NCBI RefSeq assembly: GCF_002234675.1
Contig: NC_019879.2
Location: 20,138,855-20,202,854, forward strand
DNA: 64,000 bases
Direction of reading: 5' to 3'
Origin: Oryzias latipes
Lineage: Eukaryota > Chordata > Actinopteri > Beloniformes > Adrianichthyidae
Both the position numbers and the translations under genes were made by a program. Below are positions 35,041-49,200 of this stretch, one piece after another. The first letter of the stretch is position 1. Every line of letters begins with the position of its first letter. The notes beneath the pieces were generated by a model. It saw only the letters and a program-made list of their open reading frames with translations, had not been told where the DNA came from and ran no database searches.

Positions 35041-35650
35041 AAAGACCCACTCCAATGATAATCATATTTTTGATGTTTTTAACAGGGTATATATAAATCA
35101 AGAAATTCAGCTTAAAACTGTATTTCTGAGTATTTCTTTATTCAAATTGATGTGAATCAGAAGCAGACAAAAATGCTGTTAGAAAAACCTTGCAGCTGTG
35201 ACGCACAGTAGAAGCTACAGTTGGTGGGGCACAAGCTCCCTGCTCCGCTGCATTCTAATGCATCCGCTTGCAGACAAATAGATCCATGTAAGTCTTTGTT
35301 TTCCTCATCTGACCTGCCATCTGACTCAAAGCTATATGGATGGGTGGCTTCAATATTGCTCGCCATTTTTATTGCACTGATAATGTTAGGTTGGGGAAGT
35401 AAGGGGCTGTGAGTGTGAACGTGTAAACAAAGGGATGATGGGACATGCAGACAGGCTTTTAACAGCACCTAACAGTCTCGCCCACAACTCAGAGGCAAAT
35501 TTTTAACAAATTCCTGTCGCTCTGCAGAAACGATGTCTTAGAAAACAACACAGATTTTTTAAAATTTGGCTAAAAATAGCATAATTTTAATTAAAAGACC
35601 ACTGGGAACACTTGTGCAATGGACGAAAAGATGATCGAAGTGAGACATTA
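35041..35650 (-). mobile_element. TIR repeat family 'GTCCCACTCC', copy B (best-preserved reading frame)
   Basis: About 610 bp with imperfect inverted ends: AAAGACCCACTCCAATGATA on the left and the complement of AATGTCTCACTTCGATCATC on the right. On the minus strand it carries an open frame starting at about 35366, MASNIEATHPYSFESDGRSD, followed by acidic residues and ICLQADALECSGAGSLC. The start of this frame (M-A-S-N-I, PYSFE, SDEEN) is recognisably shared by other copies. Confidence 0.82.
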
Positions 35651-35654
35651 AAGC

Positions 35655-37280
35655 TTGCGCAATATCATTGTTCTGCCTGCCGTCTACATTTGGGCTTTTT
35701 TCTTTACCAGAACCACAGTTAGGTGTCGTTTAAAGAATGGTCAGATCCCTTGACATTGTTTTGATGCATATTTGTACATCACTTCAACTGAAACCACAGA
35801 TCATGTGACTTCTTTCTCGACCTACATATCTAACATTCATAAAGGAAAGTGTCAGACTTTCCTCTTTAAAAAATCAGTAACAGACTTCACAGCATCTGTT
35901 AAATAAGACATTAAGCCCTAAATGAGTCTTGATTATTCCTACTACATTGTTATTACCAAGGATATTAATTAATTTGCTACTTACTTTTAAGTCAGTAAAC
36001 AAATTTAACATTTCATTGCCAGTTTTTGCACAAAGATTGGAGCAGAATTATCTTTCAGAAACATGTTATGGCTATGATTGTGGTTGTTATTGCATTCATA
36101 CTTTCTAATTCATCAAAATGTGGGATTTTTTGCTGCCTGTTGTGAAAAGATTTTCTGCAATATTATAATTATTATTTGCTAATCCTAATTATTTTGGCTT
36201 TATTTACTCATGTTTGCTCAGTTCTTCTAAACTGCTTAAAAGATCCTTCTGACAAAGGAAATAGTTGTGTAAAGGGATGTTAACCTGCTGCACACATTTT
36301 TTAACCATTAGATCTTTGCAACCCCCACATGGCTGTGGTCACTAGTAATTACCCTGCTTACAAAAACTTCCTGTCTTTCTATTTTTAATTAACCCATCCA
36401 TGCTGCTGACATGAGTTGCAGAGTGTGCTTGCCTGTTGTCACTTTCTGCTTCTGCAGCAGTGATTGTCTGTTCATCTCTATGTCTTTTGCCTGCTTCCTA
36501 CCAGTAGGAACAACCACAATACTTGTAATTTGAGTTAGTGTTTGTGAAAAAGAAGTTATCAAATGTTATTTCCATTTGCCGTGATTGCTTTTTTTCATAA
36601 ATCAAAATTCAAATTTGTACAACTGCAGCAACAGGTGCAGAGCAATTTCTACACAAAGCTGCTTCTGCTTCTTTTTGAAACACAACACACACATATTGAG
36701 ATTGATTGCATTTAGTTAAAACCATTTCAAGATTCTGAGAGAAATTCCAACAACTCACAGATATTTAATTTGCTGCTCAACACTATCAGGACATTTTGCT
36801 GCTAGGATTAAAAGCAGTTTTTACTTTTTGAACACAGAAGTGTCCCTCAGGATATCTTTAATGTACAGATGATTCATTAGGTCAAGGTTAAAACCTTTAT
36901 AAGACATTTTATCATGCTTGACATTTTAGTGCAATGAGGAATGTCCTTGCAGTTTCCTTCTCAGGCTCTGACCGACCAGCGAGTCACTGTTAGGCTCCAT
37001 AGCTAATACTCTGGAATTTGAAGGAACCAAGGAAAATAAACAAGAAACCACGATGTACCAATGACCGAACTATCCTGGAATATTAACCTTATTACTGGTC
37101 TAACTCTGTCCTTCCTTGGCAACTAAATTCAACTTTTTAAAGTAAAAATGTGAATAGATAAGACTGCAGTGTCACTGTGGGAGAATTGAAATATGAAGCT
37201 TGATAAACAAACAGGAAGCCCACAGTGTTAGGGAGCATGGGAAGCCAGTGGGACAACTTTTTCTGTTGTTATTTTATGTA
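35655..37280. other. Intergenic DNA, nothing recognised
   Basis: AT-rich, low-complexity DNA between repeat copy B and the Tc1-like relic. No gene or RNA is supported. Confidence 0.5.
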
Positions 37281-37285
37281 CAATA

Positions 37286-38035
37286 GACTACTGGTCAAAG
37301 GTTTTAAAACTGAGAAAGTTCATTTTTCCAGTTCAATATGTTAAAGTTTAATGAAAATCTTAAAAATGCTGTAAAAGGGTGCTTTGTCCTGCAGGGGTCC
37401 AAACTTGCAGCAAGAAAGCTATGGCTGAGACATTAGAACAAGACAAGGAAGTACTGCCAGGAAGTACTAAAGTTTGTTATGAACCAGTGATTAGAAATGT
37501 GAAATCTTCGGTTCATTTTATTAAATTTGTGTATGCAGTCAAAAAAGGTGAGAGGATGGCTCCATGGTGTGTGGTATCAACTATCAAACATGGAGGAGGG
37601 AGTGTGATGACATGGGACCTATTTTGTTTGAACCAGCTTATACAGCCTAAGAACAAACAGTTAACACTGCATTGATTTCCCTCTGGAATGCTTAAAGTTG
37701 GTTAGAGGCTCTTCCTACAAGAAGATAATGACCCAAAACAAAAATCCATGTGACACAAGAACTGTTCGATGATAAAAGAACAAGATGGGAAACTTGTAAA
37801 CATGGAGTGATCAGCACAGTCTCTAGTGAACCCCATTGAACTGGTTTGGAATAAACAGGAAAGACGAGTGAAAGAAAGGAACCAAAAAGTGTCAAACAGG
37901 TATGGAAATATCTGCAGTAGATTTGGGAACAACTTTCTAAGGAACGTTTTATTCCTATTGTAGAAATAAAATCCCGTGATAAGGATTAGCTGTTCATTTG
38001 TGTCAACTTTGATCAGAGTATTATTTTGGTCCATC
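37286..38035 (+). mobile_element. Tc1-like transposon relic
   Basis: The left end contains GACTACTGGTCAAAGGTTTT, resembling the termini of a fish Tc1 subfamily. Inside, the plus-strand frame at 37379-37675 keeps a transposase fragment (STIKHGGGSVMTW), and the sequence AATGACCCAAAACA at about 37729 corresponds to the region of the second catalytic Asp. The element is heavily mutated and lacks an intact frame. Confidence 0.65.
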
Positions 38036-38039
38036 TGTC

Positions 38040-39270
38040 AATTCCAGGACTTTTGTTTGTAATTCTATTTATTTATGCTTCCATTTTATTCGAGAGAGAG
38101 AAACAAAACCACACCTTCCCCTTAATACAAGTAACTACCACGTATCCTGTCATATCCTTCCATGTCAGTTTTTTGTGTCTTGTTTTTGTGTTGCAAGAAA
38201 ATCTCAGCAATTCTGTTTGGCTTAAATTCCGCCTGAATCTGGAATCTGGGCCAATGTCATGGAAAATCAATTTCCTGAGCTTTTAGGTGTATTATAATCG
38301 TGATGAAAAGAAACCCCAAAGAAGTATTTTGATCCATTCACACATATCTGAGTATTCCTCTAAAAACCTAGCTCCCATCACCAACCCCTCCCAACCCACG
38401 AAAACGAGCAGGTTCTCACGAGCTGACGTAGACCAGTGAGAACAGCCCCTTCCAAGAAGTGCCAGCACCGCCCCCAGGCTAACACAAACACCCATTTTCT
38501 CTACGGAGATAGCAGTGTTAGGAAAAAAAATGCTTTCCTTTTTTATGCACAATATGCAACATTCATCTTTGCAAAAGTTGTTTGCTTTTGTGGGCGAGAC
38601 ACAACCACGCTGTTTCTAAATTGATGTCAGGAAATGGGCGGCACCCCACACGGAGAGAAAGCCGGTGCCTCAGAGATCGAGTCGTCTTACTTCCAGGTTG
38701 GAAAAGAACTCAAGAAAATAACTAAAATTTAATAAAAATTTCATTATTTTGTGTGCCAAAGAAAATATATCATATATTTGGATATTGCGTATTCTAAAAG
38801 GCTTAAGAATACCATGGAAGAAAATAGGGTTAAAACCAGATTGTTAAATGTTTTATAAAATGCCAATGGAAGGATTGAAACTTTTTTCTTTTTAGAGGAA
38901 ACAGTGGACTTGGTTGTAGAATAAGAAAAGAGAACACTCTTCTTCACGATTGCAATGCAATAAAATCTATCCCTGATATGACTTTTAAAAAAATCTAAGC
39001 TTCCAACAAAGTTTTTAATTTGTACCACAAAACATTACAATCTGATTGAAAAAGGTGAACAACACCAACGCAGCCATCAAAGATCAATGTAAATTTTTGG
39101 AAGTGAATGTGGGAAAGTCTTTTGAAGTCCCAGCATATTTTTTGTTATGTGTTTATGACCTTTTGCAGGTCAGGGATAAGGCTGCAGAAAAACACTGCAT
39201 TTGCTTTTCTGTTATTAACTTTCAAAAGTTGTTTAAATTGTTGCTTGCAGTTTGCATAATGTATGCATTC
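38040..39270. other. Intergenic DNA, nothing recognised
   Basis: A slightly GC-richer patch at about 38370-38480 and 38625-38700, otherwise AT-rich. No supported feature. Confidence 0.45.
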
Positions 39271-39273
39271 ATA

Positions 39274-39487
39274 TTAACCCTTGTGCTATCTTAGATGACC
39301 CCACCCTTGCATTGACGTGTTATTCCTACCATGACAAAGGTGGATAAAGGTGAAAAGATTTCATGTAATCCATGGACACCAGTGAGGATCACAAATCATT
39401 GAAAAAAAAAAGGTTCAGTGCACTGTCTAGTGGGTCTAGATGACCCAACTCCCAATGTTAAAGTGCCTAGGATAGCACAAGCGTTAC
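39274..39487 (+). mobile_element. piggyBac-like MITE, copy 1 (214 bp)
   Basis: Starts TTAACCCTTGTGCTATCTTA and ends GATAGCACAAGCGTTA, giving inverted termini with a TTAA-type target site that has one change on the right. There is no coding capacity. It is a full-length relative of the element at 52104-52317, in the opposite orientation. Confidence 0.85.
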
Positions 39488-39489
39488 AG

Positions 39490-42400
39490 GACACATAAAA
39501 ATGACATTTTGTATATGTTATCGTAGATAATAATGCAAAAATATCAGCACTTTAGTTTAAGAAACCTATTTACAATTACAAAGGCTGATATTAACTATAA
39601 TGTCAGGTACGGGGGTTGATGCAGAAAATGCAGAGACGGGAGGCACACAGTTCCAAAGCAAGGGGTTTATTTCCAAACAAAAGACGCTGCCAAGCAGGGA
39701 AACCATAAAACCAACTGTCGGGGTTAACAGGGAAGCAGACAGTGTGAAACAGCACAGAGGAAGGCAGTGACCAGACATATATACAAACAGGACTTACGAG
39801 ACTCAGGTAAAAACGATCAGGGGAGAATGGACATGGTAAGTCAAACTCAAAACTAAGACAGGTAGTGAGAACCTTCAAAATAAAACAGGAAAAAGAAATA
39901 GAACCCTAATCATAACATACATATTTGTCTGCTATTGACAGACAAAAATTACATTTTTTTGGCATGAAGTAGACTCTTGGTTTGTGTGTGTTTCCATTTT
40001 TGTATGAGGAATACAGCAATAGCAGGAGAGGAGAAAATCGATCCCTTACCGAATGTACAGAATATCTATACCTTTTTCCCATAACAGCACAGACATGTTG
40101 ACATATATGCAAGTATTATTTTCCAGTCAGCTCTATGAGTTTCCACATAATTCAATAGATGCTGCTATTGAGCGTGTTTACACCTTAATGTCAAGCTGCC
40201 AGACACTGTGATGTGATAGAGATCGAAACCCTCCAACCTGATATGGTGTGATGTTCCATTTGAGCGAGTTTGTCCTTTTTTCATCCATTTTAACAGGGCT
40301 AAATAAGATTCAATCAATTTTGACCTCCTTGACATTTGATCATTTTGCATTGTTTCATGTGGGTCCAATTATTTAATCCACCCCTCCCCCCCCAACCCCA
40401 CCCCCCGCACAACTCCATCCCAAGAGATGAAACAAACAAAGACCTCGTCAATTTCATTATTAAAATTCACCATTAAAAAACAGCGCAAAATTAACTAATC
40501 CTTTAATGTGTTACATCATTCTCTGTCCTTCTTTAAGCTTAGGCTGTCATCAATTTTAATTGTTTGTGCTTTATTTTTGCCTCCAGTTCTGTCAGAGTCG
40601 CACATTCAAGCCTGCCAGTAAGTCCGACTCACGAAAATGTTAAGAACGTGTCAAGAAAATGACACTTTTGCCTTTTTTGAAATGCAAAGGTTCTTTCCCC
40701 CTCTTTGTTGGTATTTAAAATGCTGTGGAACAGCTAACCTAAAGCCTAACAACCAACTACAATGATGATATAACTCCGTCTGGATCAATAGCAACCCCTG
40801 TTCAGGCTGCAAAGAGAACTTTTACATAACCAAACTGCCTCCAGTGAATGATAACATGTTGTGGTATTTAGTTCTTCCCCATCAATGGGGAGTCAGTCAT
40901 TATTTTATGTAAAGGCTAAACTTAGTGACCTTGACTACCATACTCTAAAAACTAGGTGGTTATTGAAGGTCATCACAACTGTTTGAGCATTTCTTTGAAC
41001 CTTATTGGCTGTTTTAAATGATCATTATTATTCAGTTGATTTATTTTGGCAAAAATGCATTTATGTATGACAACCACTTTTAGGACGCATTCATTTGTTT
41101 TTTCAATCTTCCAGTAGTTAATTGTTGTCAAAAAATAACTAACATGATCTATTTATTCACCCCCTACCTTACTTTCAATAAAATCATACAGAAAGTAAGA
41201 GCTACAGCTTGAATTGGTGATTTAAAAAAAATGTGAATAAAGTGAAAATGGCAAGAAGGTTTTTAAATATTCACCTAAAATTATTTTATTTTGAAACTCT
41301 TTGTTTTTTCTTAAGTTTTAAAAATACACTTTGAGTCTGAGGATAGGGGAATCCCAGGAGACTAATAGCTTTATGTATGCTAGCACAGATAAGCAAACCT
41401 CTAACCAGCACTATGCTAATTCATTGCAAGCAGACAAATTTTGTCCATAAGAGGAGGAGAACAGGAGATCCTCTTCTCCGAGTTTCTTCCCAGAGCTACC
41501 TCTGGGGATGTTGGTGACCTCACGGATGTTTTCTTCTTGATCCCTTTGTTTTCTCAGGTAGGAAAAGCTGCATCTCTCTGCCTGCCCACTTCCCACAGCT
41601 TCATTGTTAGTATGTTGTGCAGCCCAAGTATGATTTCTTTCACAAATGTTTTGGTTTTGCTCCTCAGCAAGCCACCTTTGCTTCTTTGAAGCTGAGCTGG
41701 CTTGCTTTGATTGAGGTCAAAGGGTCTGAAAAGTGCCTAAATCTGCCCAACATCCCTCACTAATAGCTTGATATTATTGCAAAAAAACATATTTTATGTT
41801 GAACAGATTCAGCTTTTCTTCATGCTTGAGAATGTTTTGGAGTGCCCTCCAGGACACAAGCAGAAGTCCACGTTTCAGACTGTAGAGCTTGTTTTGTTTG
41901 CACTATTTTGATCTGTGTAATAATTACCGTGTCCACACATGAAAACAGCAAGCTGCTTGTTTTCTGCAGGCAATCGAACATTTCTAAGAATGTTTCACAG
42001 CTGCCTTTCAGAGTGTCTTTGTTCTTAAATTAGCCTTGGCACTGCAAGAATTGTTCCAGTTTCTCCGCGTACGAGTCCCTAAAGGAAATCGCAAGAAAAA
42101 GGTGATTGGACTCTTCTCAGAAAAGCTGCTCCTGTTTTGTATATTTCAGGAATTATGAAATATGGAATTATTATTATTTTGGATTCATTTTATATATCCT
42201 GTTAATCCTGCTCAGAGTAGCTGGGGAATGAGGGATTGAAGGGTAGAGTCCAGCTGTTATCATGTGAGTGGCAGGATGCCATGCAGGATAAGTCACTGGT
42301 CCATCAGCTGTGCCACAGAACCCAACCAGGTACACAACATCTTTTCCCTATTCACAACAGACAGTAGTTTTTTTATATGAAATAGGAGCAAATGTTGTTT

Positions 42401-42540
42401 TTATTATATTTTTATACTTACATTTTATCATTCATTTTTATCATCTATAGTATGATTGACAGAGTGAAGCTGAAGTTCTATGTCTTGAAAAAAACATCCC
42501 AAATCATTACTTCTCCTACATGTTTCAATGTGCAACATGA
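39490..42540. other. Intergenic DNA, nothing recognised
   Basis: About 3 kb of mostly AT-rich DNA upstream of the myo10-like promoter, including a C-rich run at about 40380-40405. I see no gene, RNA or recognisable transposon. Confidence 0.45.
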
Positions 42541-42545
42541 AACAG

Positions 42546-42700
42546 GGTTCTGCAACCTAAGGGTCCGGAGCCGCATGTGGCTCCTTTATCCCTCTTATGT
42601 GCCTCTTTGGTTTGAGGAAAAATACTAACAATTTCAACAAATAACGTTTTTTTTTGTTGTTGTCTTGGTTTGTTTCTTTTAGTAAATAAAGTTGTGCCAT
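42546..42700 (+). mobile_element. hAT-like non-autonomous element, terminal fragment
   Basis: The sequence GGTTCTGCAACCTAAGGGTC followed by CCGGAGCCGCATGTGGCTCC resembles the left end of the widespread fish hAT family that begins CAGGGGTC-GCAACC. It fades into AT-rich DNA with no matching right end. Confidence 0.5.
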
Positions 42701-42839
42701 TATGTTTAGATTTTTAACGTGTCAGATACCTGAGCAAAATGATGCTAAAATATTTTTGATTTACTGTCATAACACTGTCATATTACATAGTTTTCTGAAT
42801 ATTTTCCCTGTTTTTATAAAGTGTATTTATTTTCCCTCT

Positions 42840-43226
42840 TTTAAAGGGTAACGGGGTTGGAAGGGGATTTCTTTAGCAGCGTGCTCGTCCTCCGCCTGCG
42901 CCCTTTGTGGAGTGGAAACAAAGAGGGCGTGTGCCGGTGGGCGGGGCGCGGGCAGCAGGCGCCTCCCCCGCGCATGATATGCCGGCTCCATTGAAATGAG
43001 CGGACAGCAGAGACAGCGCAGCGCCACAACGGCGGCCGGCCCAGTCAGGACGCTCTTTACAAAACAGGCTGGGAAGCGGAGCTGCAGTAGTTTTGAGTGT
43101 GTTTTTAGGGGGTTCTTCTGAGAAACTTTGACTTTAGAGAACTTATTTTATCCAGATGGAAATGATTAGGAAGTACAGCGCTCTCTCCTCCGTGGTACCC
43201 TGAGGTCAGACCCGCCGAGCGCAGAG
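42840..43226 (+). promoter_or_regulatory. myo10: CpG-rich promoter and 5' UTR of the myo10-like gene
   Basis: The most GC-rich block of the window (about 42860-43090), with many CpG dinucleotides and a GC box GGGCGGGGC at about 42939-42947. It ends shortly before the start codon at 43227. This is a typical CpG-island promoter. Short open frames here (minus strand, 42827-43029) are GC artefacts. Confidence 0.75.
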
Positions 43227-46200
43227 ATGGATTCTTTCTTCGTGGAGGTAAGCTGGCTCACTTTCTTTCAACTTTTGACGCATTTTAGTCAGCTTTTATT
43301 GACCTTATAAGCCCTCCACGAGTGTGGCACCGTTATTGTCTTTGTTTTGTTTTTCCATTGTAGTTTGGACTTATCTGGTTTTGGATCAAATCCTCTTTTT
43401 CTGAACTTTATATCCAAAAAATACCCACAATTTACCCTTTCAATTTGGTGGTTTGGAGGCTGTTTAAGTCTCTAACACATCCTCAGGATACAGCTGTGAT
43501 GGGAACATCACCCACACCCATACCCCCCTCAAGACGCCCATCACTCTATCAGTATACCCCCCCCCCCTCCAAAAAAAGTAATTTATATAAACACTACAAC
43601 ATATTTCATCCAGCCATTCCTGTTCTGTAAAAGCAAAGCTTTTAGCTGGATGTGTCACATGTGCATCGGACTCCTCCAGTAAAGACTGTCTGTCATTCCT
43701 CTGTGACTCAGAGGAGGGTGCACATGCGCAGACGGACGTCCCGGGTCTCGTCCCTGTCTGGAGCAGCATGAACCCTGCATGCCTCCTGTGACTCAGTGTT
43801 CAGTTTTTGGGAGGAAACCAGCTTTTACTGAGTACCTGAGTTTCTCCATAACTTAACAAAATCTGTTATAAAAGAAAAAAACTTGAATATTTGTTTTTAT
43901 TTATTTATTTACACTTGTTTACGTTGGGATGTTTAGTCTTTTCTTCAATTTTAACACATTGTAGAGGAAACAGCACACAGAACATAGGAAAAAAACATGC
44001 TTCTATTGTGTTTTTTTTTAAATAAAGTTTTTTAAACTGTTGCTTCCATATTGTTGTTTTAACCTTCCAGGCGGTGAACAGATGGAGAGCAATAGGTAGT
44101 GCAGTTAAAATTTGTTATTTGAATTGAAAATGTTCATTCTTATTTATTTAGTTCTTAATCTGTTGGCTTTTCCTCTAAACTGCACTTAACTCATTTTATT
44201 TTTTTGTCTTAATCCACGTATTAACAGAAATTCAGTTTAGCATCCGAAAAGCTTCTGTCTGACCAGAATAATCCAGAACATTCTAAAGAAATTACCATAA
44301 AACCATTCACATCAAAAGAAATTATGATAAAAAGCAGTGAAATATATTATTTTATACATTTAGTATGTATTTTGTGCATAAAAACGGACCTCAGGGTTTT
44401 TTTTACGTTACGTGTTTTAAATCTGCAACATTTTAAAATATACATGGAGGTTAATTTAAAACATTGCTTAAAATTGTTTGTTTTTATTGTTTATGTATTT
44501 ATTTACTGTAAAACCATATTTACTGAGCATCATTTGTAAATGCAACCTACAGCAATTGTGTCTTTTATCAGCAAAGGGCTGACCTGTCTTGGTTTTTATC
44601 GTCTTTTTCTGTGTCATGGAAAGAAGCCAGCTTCTGAAACACCAGAGAGCTTGAGTTTGGATTTAATTAAGTGGGAATTCTGGAAGCAAAAAAGACGGAT
44701 TAAACTCAGCTCTGGGAAGACAAGTGCAGCAGGAAATACTGCACTGATTTTCATCTCTTTGATGACCAATAAGAGCACTTTTTAAATCATTTTCCTCATT
44801 TGACTCCATTTGTGCTTTAACCATATACGTTTTTTTTATGATGACAGGAGGGAAATGGGAGGAGCTACATCTACTAGGGTGTGTGTGCAAAAATCCATCC
44901 TGAATGCTCCTCCTGTCCTTCAGCACATTCTCTTTTCACTTGACCCAGCTCTATAAAACTCTTTGCACCTTTACAACACACCCAATCCGTCTCAAACTTT
45001 CACAGGAGCGTACTTCACAGCTGTCAAACTTTGGAATCCGACTGGCTTTTATGTCAGGAAAACATAAATACTCAAAGAATTTGGTTGGTATTGTGTATTT
45101 ATATTCCAATATCCCTTTTCCTCTCATTTATCCTCTAACAAATAGAATCATTCACACGCGCTCACACGCAGAAGATATTCTACTGGTCTATGAAACATCC
45201 TGTTGACAAAGTAGAATCTGAGCTATGTTCAAAACCTTTATAGCAGCAGCTGCTGCACTCTGCGGAGCCACAAGAGGATTTTTCCACACCCATGGACTCC
45301 TTACTTGCATTGCACATCAAATTCTTCCACCTTAAATATACTCCGACGGAGGGAATCCCAAATTCCTGGTCCTGACCCCCAGCCCCATGTAAGCCACACA
45401 CACTCACATGTGAAGATCCATTCTTTTCATCCTGAAAACATCCGTAGACCTAATAGCTATTTGTGTCATGTTGACCAGAATGCTTGGTTAACGATCTCTG
45501 GTGACACCGATAGCATGAGAAACCTGTTGGAGTGCTATTTTTCTGTCATCAGTTTTGCTCTGTTACTAAGCAGATTGCTGTTAAAGGAAGTACAAAAAAA
45601 AGGAAAAAGGAATATTACTGACAACATACTGAACTGATTTGATTTTGACTTTACAATTCAGTTCAATGTATGATTGTTTAGAGAAAGAGTTTTTTTTTTA
45701 ATTTCAATCCAAAATCTCTTTATTTGGTTCAGAAAACCAGTTTTCACTAAAAAATAAAGTGGAAACTTTTTTTTTAACAAAGTTGAAGACCCACTCTAAG
45801 GAAAATCGTTTTTTAGTGTTTTTAAGATGTTCTTTTGGAATTTTTTCATGATATATGTAGAAATTAATGCTAATGGAATTAATGCTGCTAATGTTAGGTT
45901 GGGAGTGAAGGGCTGTAAGCTAGCTGGAGAGCACATTAACGGAGGATGAGAAAGGGGGCAGGCTTACTCCACACCAACAGTCCCGCCCACAACTCAGAGG
46001 TCAATTTCTAATGAAGCTTTACAGAAACTATGACCTAATAAACAACAGTTTTTTTTATTTTGATCAGAAATGGTATAATCATAATTAAAATCCCACTGTT
46101 AACGCTTTAGTACTAGATTGAAAGATGATTGGAGTGAGACATTTTTCCATTAAAACTTCAATGGATCCATTTTTTCAATCCAGGGTCTTTTAAGCATCTC

Positions 46201-49200
46201 TGCTGAGTCTGAAGTAAACCTTAAACAGAGACTGAGCAAGATCGCATCTAATTAGTGAATTTTCAGACGATGTTGGCTGTTAATGGTTTGCACAGTGCAA
46301 AGGCTGTGCTTTTATTGCGCTTCAGCAGAAATCCAGCAGCTTTGGTGCAGACGGGAAAAGGTTTAATCCGTCACAAGAATGCTGCAGCTAATTATCAGCA
46401 GACATTGTCTGACCACAAAGCAGAAAACAGGGATAATCCTCACTCTTAATGACACAGATCGACAGCATCAGGAGCGTTGCTGAGGCTCATAAAACAGCTC
46501 TGAATTTATTGACAGAAGCAACAGTTTAAATATGCTTTGTAAAACTTCAATAACCCATTGAACCGTTTTGTTAGGCCAGTAACTTCAACCTCCAGCTTGG
46601 TGTTTGCATTTCATACAACTGTATCAGTAATCTGACCCCCCCTCCCCTTTATCTCCAGGCTGAACTTCGCATAGATGCAGAGTGCTGTGATAACCTCCTG
46701 CTGACACCAAGCTGTTGACTTTACTTGATCTGCTACATGACCAAGCTTTTCAGACAAAGCTGTCTGTGCAGCAGTCATGAAAAGTAAATATGTATTTATC
46801 TTTTAGCAGCTGCTCAATAAGTAACAAGAAGAATGTCCTCCTGTCTATTAGATAATGTTGATGGACAAACGGTAAAGAATCTGGAGTCATCTGATTTTCT
46901 GCCCTAAACAGTTTATATATATATATATATATATAATTTCACGTTGCATGTATTCTCAAGTATCTCAAGTGTCTTTATGGAATATTATCACAAAAGGATA
47001 GGAAATTGAGCACTAACACCCATCCTTCCTGCTCTGAGTGTGTCAGATCATCTCTAGATGTGACTTGCTCTAAAATATGAATCACTCATATCTGCATCGT
47101 TCCAAGTAAAGTTCATTTCAGAACTGTCACTACTGTGTTTTTTGTTGTTCGACTTTTTTTTTTTTTAGTTGTGAAACTGGAGTAGCAAAAAATATTTGAG
47201 GTTTAATTCCAAACCCAAGTTACTGTTTTTCTTACCGGTTGTCATCAAAGGATTACTGTGTGACTTTAGAACTGAAGCTTGTTTCTAGTCTAAAATAACT
47301 GGAGATAGATGAGTTGACCAAGTGACCACTAGGGGCTTGGCTATGCAAACACGTCTGTACGGTGGCCCTGGAGTGCATATCACACCAACATCACTCCAAT
47401 CAGTGATGTTCCATAGTACCTAACTTTTCCGGTTTCTTGATGTGTTTCACCTTTTTACATTTCATTTGTAATTCTGTAAATTACTTTTGTCTTCTAAAAC
47501 ATTACATTTTTTATTTTTTTTTATTTTAATCAAATTGTGTTTTGGTCTGGAATTTTTGCTTTGATTTTTTTAAAATGAATTGTTGTTTTTTAGAACTTTT
47601 TCCTTTGCTTTTTCATTTGTTGTCATCTTTAACGTTCCTGCATTGAGTGATTTGTTGGTTTGATTTGACCGTACGTATATCATTTTCACTCAAATGAAAT
47701 AATCAATACTACAAGAGAAATATCAACATTATAAATCATGTTCAAAACCCTTTTTTTGTCTGTATCTAGTTGATAGGAATCATGTAAAAAATGTCTAAAC
47801 CTCCTTGATAAACTGTTATTCATTCAATATTTTTTTTTTGCTGTCATTGTTCTTAATAAAGATACTTTTATTAGTTACTTCAACTAAGAGTCTCATTAGT
47901 GATAAAAACAAGAGTATCTCATCTTTTTTTTAACTTTACTCTTATTATTTTCTTCGAAGGCCTCCTGCACATGTAACTATTGAATCTGCATTATAATGCA
48001 CCCATCCTTTGTTGCGTGCCTGCATACGTTATATTTTTAGGACTGTGAGACTTCCAGATTAACTTTTTCAGATTTGGCAGCAATCTTTTTGTCTGGTAAT
48101 CACATCCATAGGAAATTAATGTGGCTGGTTCTGCTTGCCCAATGTCACACAAACACTCACAGAGACACAAGTTTGTCAGTCTTCACCTTAGCTGCTTTGT
48201 ACTTACAGATACTGAGTTTATTATGGGTGTCGCTTAAATCCTCTAAATTAAGAGGTCTCATCTGGCAGCTTAATAACAGCCGACCTGTGATTACTGCTCC
48301 CAGCCCAGATGTTGACTTTCCTCTTCTAACCCCTTATGATTACTCTGCACAGAGGCAGGTCATTACAGATTGCAGCGTGCAAGTCTCTGAATGCAAAACC
48401 CTCCAATAACTACATAAACATCCATCCATGCATGTAAAAGTATTCTCAGCAAAACAGCCTTCTTTAATCCAATAAAAAATCAGTGTTTAGTTATAATTTA
48501 AAAGAGTAAAGAGATATTAAACACTCATGTGGCATGTTTTCCATATTCTGTGGAGTTTAACTATAGTGAAACTCACAGTCACAGCATGCTAACTTTCCTA
48601 TCTCTTTTCTTTTTATGTTGTTAGAGCACCCAGGCATGTTTGTGTGTTTTTGCCTGAAGCTGTGCAGGATAACATGTTGAGATTCTGTGTTTTCAAGACT
48701 CTACATGCCAGATTACCTGTCATGAGCAAATTCGTCTTTGGTCACAACCTATCTATTGCAGTAATGACCTAAGCAGTCCAAATAGAGAACAGAGCAGGAA
48801 CGCTAACAAACAGACCTGCTGATAAATAAGAAAGCTGTAATTGAGCAAGTGCAACTTAATCATCTTAGTACAGTCCAGGGAAGTCAGTTGAAATATGTGC
48901 TCCCAAATTTTGCATTTGTTTTGATTTCCTTTCACACTTAAAACTGCACCAAACCTGGAAGTGTCATGGAGACACATCAGCTGTCCTACTGGGGGTGATA
49001 GTACCTGAAATGAGCTTTAATAAAACAACATGAAAAAGAAATACAGCACTTCCTGCTCCTGACTATTTCTTGTTGAAAATTTGACATCTGAAAACCACAT
49101 TTACAATATTAAAAATGTTTCCCCCTAGGTGTGAGTGTGCGTGTGTGTATGGGTATGTTATTGTGGCCCTGCAACTGGTACCCCGCTTTTGCCTGACAGT

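Noticed and set aside
42827-43029. Two overlapping minus-strand open frames in the CpG island
   Set aside because: GC-rich promoter sequence lacks stop codons by composition; the downstream plus-strand myo10 exon explains the island.
48074-48409. 111-aa open frame in myo10 intron 1
   Set aside because: No recognisable domain, no supporting splice sites or codon bias; consistent with chance in AT-rich DNA.
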